Shown here piece by piece: positions 31,180 to 33,970 of a stretch of DNA of 33,970 nucleotides. The DNA comes from an uncultured Actinomycetes bacterium. GTDB taxonomy: Bacteria > Actinomycetota > Thermoleophilia > RBG-16-64-13. Under the pieces are notes generated by a model. The model was not told where the DNA came from. It saw nothing but the letters and a program-made list of their open reading frames with translations, and searched no databases. A program made the position numbers and the translations under genes. The DNA is taken from positions 1 to 33,970 of the forward strand of contig CAKZRW010000111.1 of the NCBI GenBank assembly GCA_937148845.1, in the 5' to 3' direction. The first letter of the stretch is position 1. Each line of letters starts with the position of its first letter.

Positions 31180-32097
31180 CTAGACCGCCACCTCGCACTT
31201 GAGACCCCGGGACTCTACGATCTTCCGGGCCGCTCTCAGGAACTCCGGAGAAGGCGTCTCGGCATCCTTGAGCTCGTAGTCGAGTCCCAACATGGCGTAT
31301 TTCTGCTGGCCGTACCGGTGGTAGGGCAGCAAGTGCACCGTGCCCCCGGGCACACGCTTGGCCACGAAATCGGCGATATCGGAGATGGCGTCCACACTGT
31401 CGTTGAAACCGGGCACCACAGGGACCCGTACCACCAAGGGTATGCCGCTCGCTACCACTTCGGCGAAGTTGCGAAGGATGTGTTCGTTGGCCATCCCCGT
31501 TTCGGCCCGGTGAATCCGGGGGTCGAGATGCTTGATGTCGAAATAGAAGAGGTCGACGTAAGGGAAGAGCCGGCGTAGTCCTTCTGTACTGCCCTGGCCC
31601 GAGGTGTCTACACAGGTGTGGAAACCGGCTTCTTTGCAGCGCTTCAGCAACGCCAGGGCAAAGTCCGGCTGCATCAGGACCTCACCACCCGATAAGGTGA
31701 CCCCACCTCCCGAGTCGCGGTAATAATCGGCGTCGCGCTTCACAACCTCGAACACCTCGTCCACCGTCATCTCCTGACCGGTGATGCGCATGGCGTCGTG
31801 AGGACACGCCCTGACGCATTCGCCACAGGCATCGCACGTCTCGCGATCGATGACGACGCCGTCAGCTCCGACCGAGATGGCTCCGAGCGGGCAAGCAGCC
31901 ACGCAACGATAGCAGCGCTTGCACAGGGAGTCGCGGTGCATAAGTTCAGGTTCGAAGTTCTGGGACTCGGGGTTCGAACACCAGATACAACTCAAAGGGC
32001 AGCCCTTGAAGAAGACGGTGGTCCGGATTCCCGGACCATCGTCGATGCTGTAACGCTGGATGTTGAATACGATGCCAGTCACTTTGGCAGGTGACAC
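31180..32097 (-). CDS. glycyl radical enzyme activating enzyme (radical SAM)
   Basis: PflA-family activase, 305 residues, which cleaves S-adenosylmethionine to abstract a hydrogen from the glycine of its partner. Radical-SAM cysteines are Cys33, 37 and 40 (C-x3-C-x2-C). Two ferredoxin-type clusters follow (Cys59/62/65/69 and Cys88/91/94/98), typical of activases for non-PFL glycyl radical enzymes such as decarboxylases, dehydratases and arylsuccinate synthases. YSIDDGPGIRTTVFFKGCP and GGVTLSGGE are conserved. The GTG start at 32097 is seven bases after the glycyl radical enzyme stop, so the two are one translational unit. Confidence 0.93.
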   Translation of the reverse strand: MSPAKVTGIVFNIQRYSIDDGPGIRTTVFFKGCPLSCIWCSNPESQNFEPELMHRDSLCKRCYRCVAACPLGAISVGADGVVIDRETCDACGECVRACPHDAMRITGQEMTVDEVFEVVKRDADYYRDSGGGVTLSGGEVLMQPDFALALLKRCKEAGFHTCVDTSGQGSTEGLRRLFPYVDLFYFDIKHLDPRIHRAETGMANEHILRNFAEVVASGIPLVVRVPVVPGFNDSVDAISDIADFVAKRVPGGTVHLLPYHRYGQQKYAMLGLDYELKDAETPSPEFLRAARKIVESRGLKCEVAV

Positions 32098-32104
32098 CCC
32101 TGAC

Positions 32105-33970
32105 TCACCTTACTTCGTGCATGGTGCGCTCGACTATCTCGTCTTGGAGCTCCGGGGGCAGATCGACGAAGTAAGCGCTGTAGCCCCCCACGCGCACGAG
32201 TAGGTCTTTGTGGGCGGCCGGGTTCTTGCGCGCCTCCAGCAGTTCCTCGGCGCTATGGATGTTGAACTGGATGTGCCAACCGCCCCGCTTGGTGAAAGTC
32301 TTGACCAACGCCCCCACTTTCTCCAGTTTCTCGGGCGTGTTGAGGACTGCCTTCGAGAACTTCATGTTGAGTGCGATGCCCACTGTCTCGAAGGCATGGT
32401 AGTACTTGGTAGCCGAGTTGATCAGAGCAGTGGGCCCGTGTGTGTCGGCTCCTGGCATGGCGGAAAGACCACCATCATAAAGCGGGGTACCTGCGTAACG
32501 ACCGTTTGGTAGGGCTCCTACCGCTTTACCGTGGGTGACGTGGCCCGCCGCTGCTCCCTTGAACAGGAAGGGCTTCTCGCCCGTGAAGGGGTCAGGACGG
32601 CTAGTCAGGATCTCCTGCGTCCGACGAGAGATATAGTTGAGGATCTCATCGACGTAGTCGTCATCGTTCCCGTACTTGGGAGCGCTCAGACACATCTGCC
32701 GTATGTGCTCGTAACCCTCCCAGTTGGCGTCCATCGCCCTCAGCAGTTCCGCCATCGTGATCTTCTTGTGGTCAAAGACCAAGTACTTGATCGCCGCCAG
32801 GCAGTCAGCCACGTCGACGATGCCTTTGTCGCCCACCCACGAGGCCATGCACACCTTGTAGCGCGCCCCACCTTCGCGAGAGGTGAGTCCCTTGGGAACG
32901 CAGTCCTCATAGAGCATGGCTGCCCGCAGACCGCTCATGGGCGAGTTCGCAATCTCACTGGCCCAATAGATGAAGTAGTGCTTGCGGAGCCGCTCGGCGA
33001 AGTAGTCCTCTTGCTTGAGGAACGCTTCGTAGAACTGCTCGATGCAGGTGAAAGTGGTCACATCGCCGGTGTGAAGCCCTAGCTGTTTCCCAGTACGAGG
33101 ATCGAAACCATCGTGGAGAGTGACCTCGAGGATCTTGGCCTGGTTTAGGTTGAACGAGCCGGCCATATGTTCACCGCAGTCTAGGTGATAGCCGAGACAA
33201 CCGCTCGCGCTCCAGTTCACTGCGTCCCGTTTGGGCACACCCCGGGCCAGGTAGCGTTCCGTGCCCAAAGCGTCATTGAGAAAAGCGGGATTGCCTCCCC
33301 CGAAATCCCGGTTGCATTCGAGAGCGTGGAGTACGAAAGCCGGGTCCATATCTTCGTGATAGCGGATATAGACGGCTGGTTCCGACAGCTTCATCTGACG
33401 CATCACTTCGAGCACTAACCAGGAGATCTCGTTGGTAAGGTCGTTGTCATTCTCGTCCCGACCGCACAGAGTGACGTTGGGGAGCAGGGTCCCCGGAGCC
33501 GCCCGGTGTTCACGTTTGATAGTGACCAGGTTCTCGGTCTCGCGGATCTTGAGCCAGAAAGCACCCAACAGCTCGGCCGCTTGCTGGCGCAGGCTCTGCG
33601 CCGCCGCCGTGGCCTGCTCCACCAGCGCCGCGTTTTGCTGTGTGGCCTGGTCCAACTGCGCCACCGCCGCGTTGACCTGCGCGATGCTGTCGCTTTGCTC
33701 GGCGGTGGCCGCGGTGACTTCGCCAATCATGTCCGCGACGCGCTGGATGGCCTGCACGATCTCCTCCATCGTGCGACCCGCGGTCTCGACCTGCTGGCCG
33801 CCCTGCTGCACCCGCGCCACGCTCTCTTCGATCAGCGCCTTGATCTCCTTGGCCGCCTGCGCGCTGCGTTGCGCGAGTTGGCGCACCTCGCCCGCCACCA
33901 CCGCAAAACCACGCCCCGCCTCGCCGGCTCGCGCCGCCTCCACCGCCGCGTTGAGCGCCAAGATGTTGGT
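32105..33970 (-). CDS. glycyl radical enzyme C-terminal part, fused in frame to an MCP tail; open at window edge
   Basis: The open frame runs off the window without a credible start (the TTG at 33961 is an internal Leu codon of the chemotaxis part). From about base 33560 down it is a glycyl radical enzyme of about 485 residues: [19 protein letters not shown], the active-site cysteine in SGCLGYH (codon 33197-33199), and the C-terminal RVGGYSAYF whose second Gly (codon 32183-32185) would carry the radical. Roughly the first 300-350 residues of a normal ~800-residue enzyme are missing. The Cys loop lacks the Glu two residues on seen in GCVE-type dehydratases and hydroxyphenylacetate decarboxylase, so this may be another class. 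The activase follows at once. The upstream ~135 codons encode an unrelated chemotaxis-receptor tail. Confidence 0.85.
   Translation of the reverse strand, partial: TNILALNAAVEAARAGEAGRGFAVVAGEVRQLAQRSAQAAKEIKALIEESVARVQQGGQQVETAGRTMEEIVQAIQRVADMIGEVTAATAEQSDSIAQVNAAVAQLDQATQQNAALVEQATAAAQSLRQQAAELLGAFWLKIRETENLVTIKREHRAAPGTLLPNVTLCGRDENDNDLTNEISWLVLEVMRQMKLSEPAVYIRYHEDMDPAFVLHALECNRDFGGGNPAFLNDALGTERYLARGVPKRDAVNWSASGCLGYHLDCGEHMAGSFNLNQAKILEVTLHDGFDPRTGKQLGLHTGDVTTFTCIEQFYEAFLKQEDYFAERLRKHYFIYWASEIANSPMSGLRAAMLYEDCVPKGLTSREGGARYKVCMASWVGDKGIVDVADCLAAIKYLVFDHKKITMAELLRAMDANWEGYEHIRQMCLSAPKYGNDDDYVDEILNYISRRTQEILTSRPDPFTGEKPFLFKGAAAGHVTHGKAVGALPNGRYAGTPLYDGGLSAMPGADTHGPTALINSATKYYHAFETVGIALNMKFSKAVLNTPEKLEKVGALVKTFTKRGGWHIQFNIHSAEELLEARKNPAAHKDLLVRVGGYSAYFVDLPPELQDEIVERTMHEVR
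33555..33970 (-). other. methyl-accepting chemotaxis protein C-terminal fragment
   Basis: About 138 codons of a proteobacterial-style receptor signalling domain: the hairpin tip ([23 protein letters not shown]) and the descending coiled coil ending [10 protein letters not shown] normal receptor would end a few residues later (VxVF.L), but here the frame continues into the glycyl radical enzyme. The GC-rich third positions look stronger than in the rest of the operon. It is either a misjoined contig end or a true recombination. Confidence 0.85.

Noticed and set aside
33559-33970. A genuine sensor-enzyme fusion of chemotaxis receptor and glycyl radical enzyme
   Set aside because: The receptor lacks its own C-terminal end, the enzyme lacks its N-terminal half, and the join is at a short similar motif near a contig edge; a chimera is much more likely, though not excluded.

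Overview
The window reads as a catabolic and redox island from an anaerobic, GC-rich bacterium. The evidence is the concentration of oxygen-sensitive cofactor enzymes: three molybdopterin (bis-MGD type) large subunits, two tungsten-type aldehyde:ferredoxin oxidoreductases (AOR), a glycyl radical enzyme with its radical-SAM activase, three Fe-S/FMN/FAD 'old yellow enzyme' fusions, and a coenzyme-B12 binding protein with a MutL-like chaperone. I cannot fix the taxon. Frequent GTG/TTG starts and strong Shine-Dalgarno sites fit an anaerobic actinobacterium or a GC-rich Bacillota, but this is inference. No tRNA, rRNA, CRISPR array, insertion sequence or phage gene was seen.

Left part, plus strand (1-11353): two tandem paralogous MFS transporters (the first cut by the window edge), then a cluster that looks like pyrogallol-phloroglucinol transhydroxylase or a close relative such as resorcinol hydroxylase. 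It contains a large subunit, a ferredoxin-type small subunit with a C-terminal transthyretin-like domain, a strong terminator, a second large subunit, and an FMN/Fe-S/FAD oxidoreductase. The two large-subunit genes share an uninterrupted identical block of about 1436 bp between diverged ends, the pattern expected of recent gene conversion (or of an assembly error).

Middle (11410-13423): a bidirectional-looking terminator, a lipoprotein of the SagB-type nitroreductase family (minus), and a DUF1624 membrane protein (plus). These are probably unrelated to the catabolic genes.

Right part, minus strand: a three-gene unit (molybdopterin oxidoreductase, UroD-like protein, old-yellow-enzyme fusion; 19154 down to 13440), a divergent MoaD/ThiS-like sulfur carrier gene on the plus strand, and a long, tightly packed run of thirteen genes from beyond 33970 down to 19606. 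The order of the run is glycyl radical enzyme, activase, GlmS-like B12 protein, MutL-like ASKHA protein, two cupins, two NTF2-like proteins, old-yellow-enzyme fusion, AOR, two SDRs, AOR. Four-base ATGA overlaps and short gaps indicate translational coupling and one long operon.

Working model (inference): the transporters import a (poly)phenolic compound. Transhydroxylase isoforms rearrange its ring hydroxyls. The flavin reductases, SDRs and AORs carry out ring reduction and aldehyde/acid chemistry, while the glycyl radical and B12 proteins do radical chemistry on an intermediate. No ring-opening hydrolase or CoA ligase is visible, so the pathway is incomplete here. The last ~415 bp at the right edge encode a methyl-accepting chemotaxis protein tail fused in frame to the truncated glycyl radical enzyme. 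This is probably a chimeric contig end.
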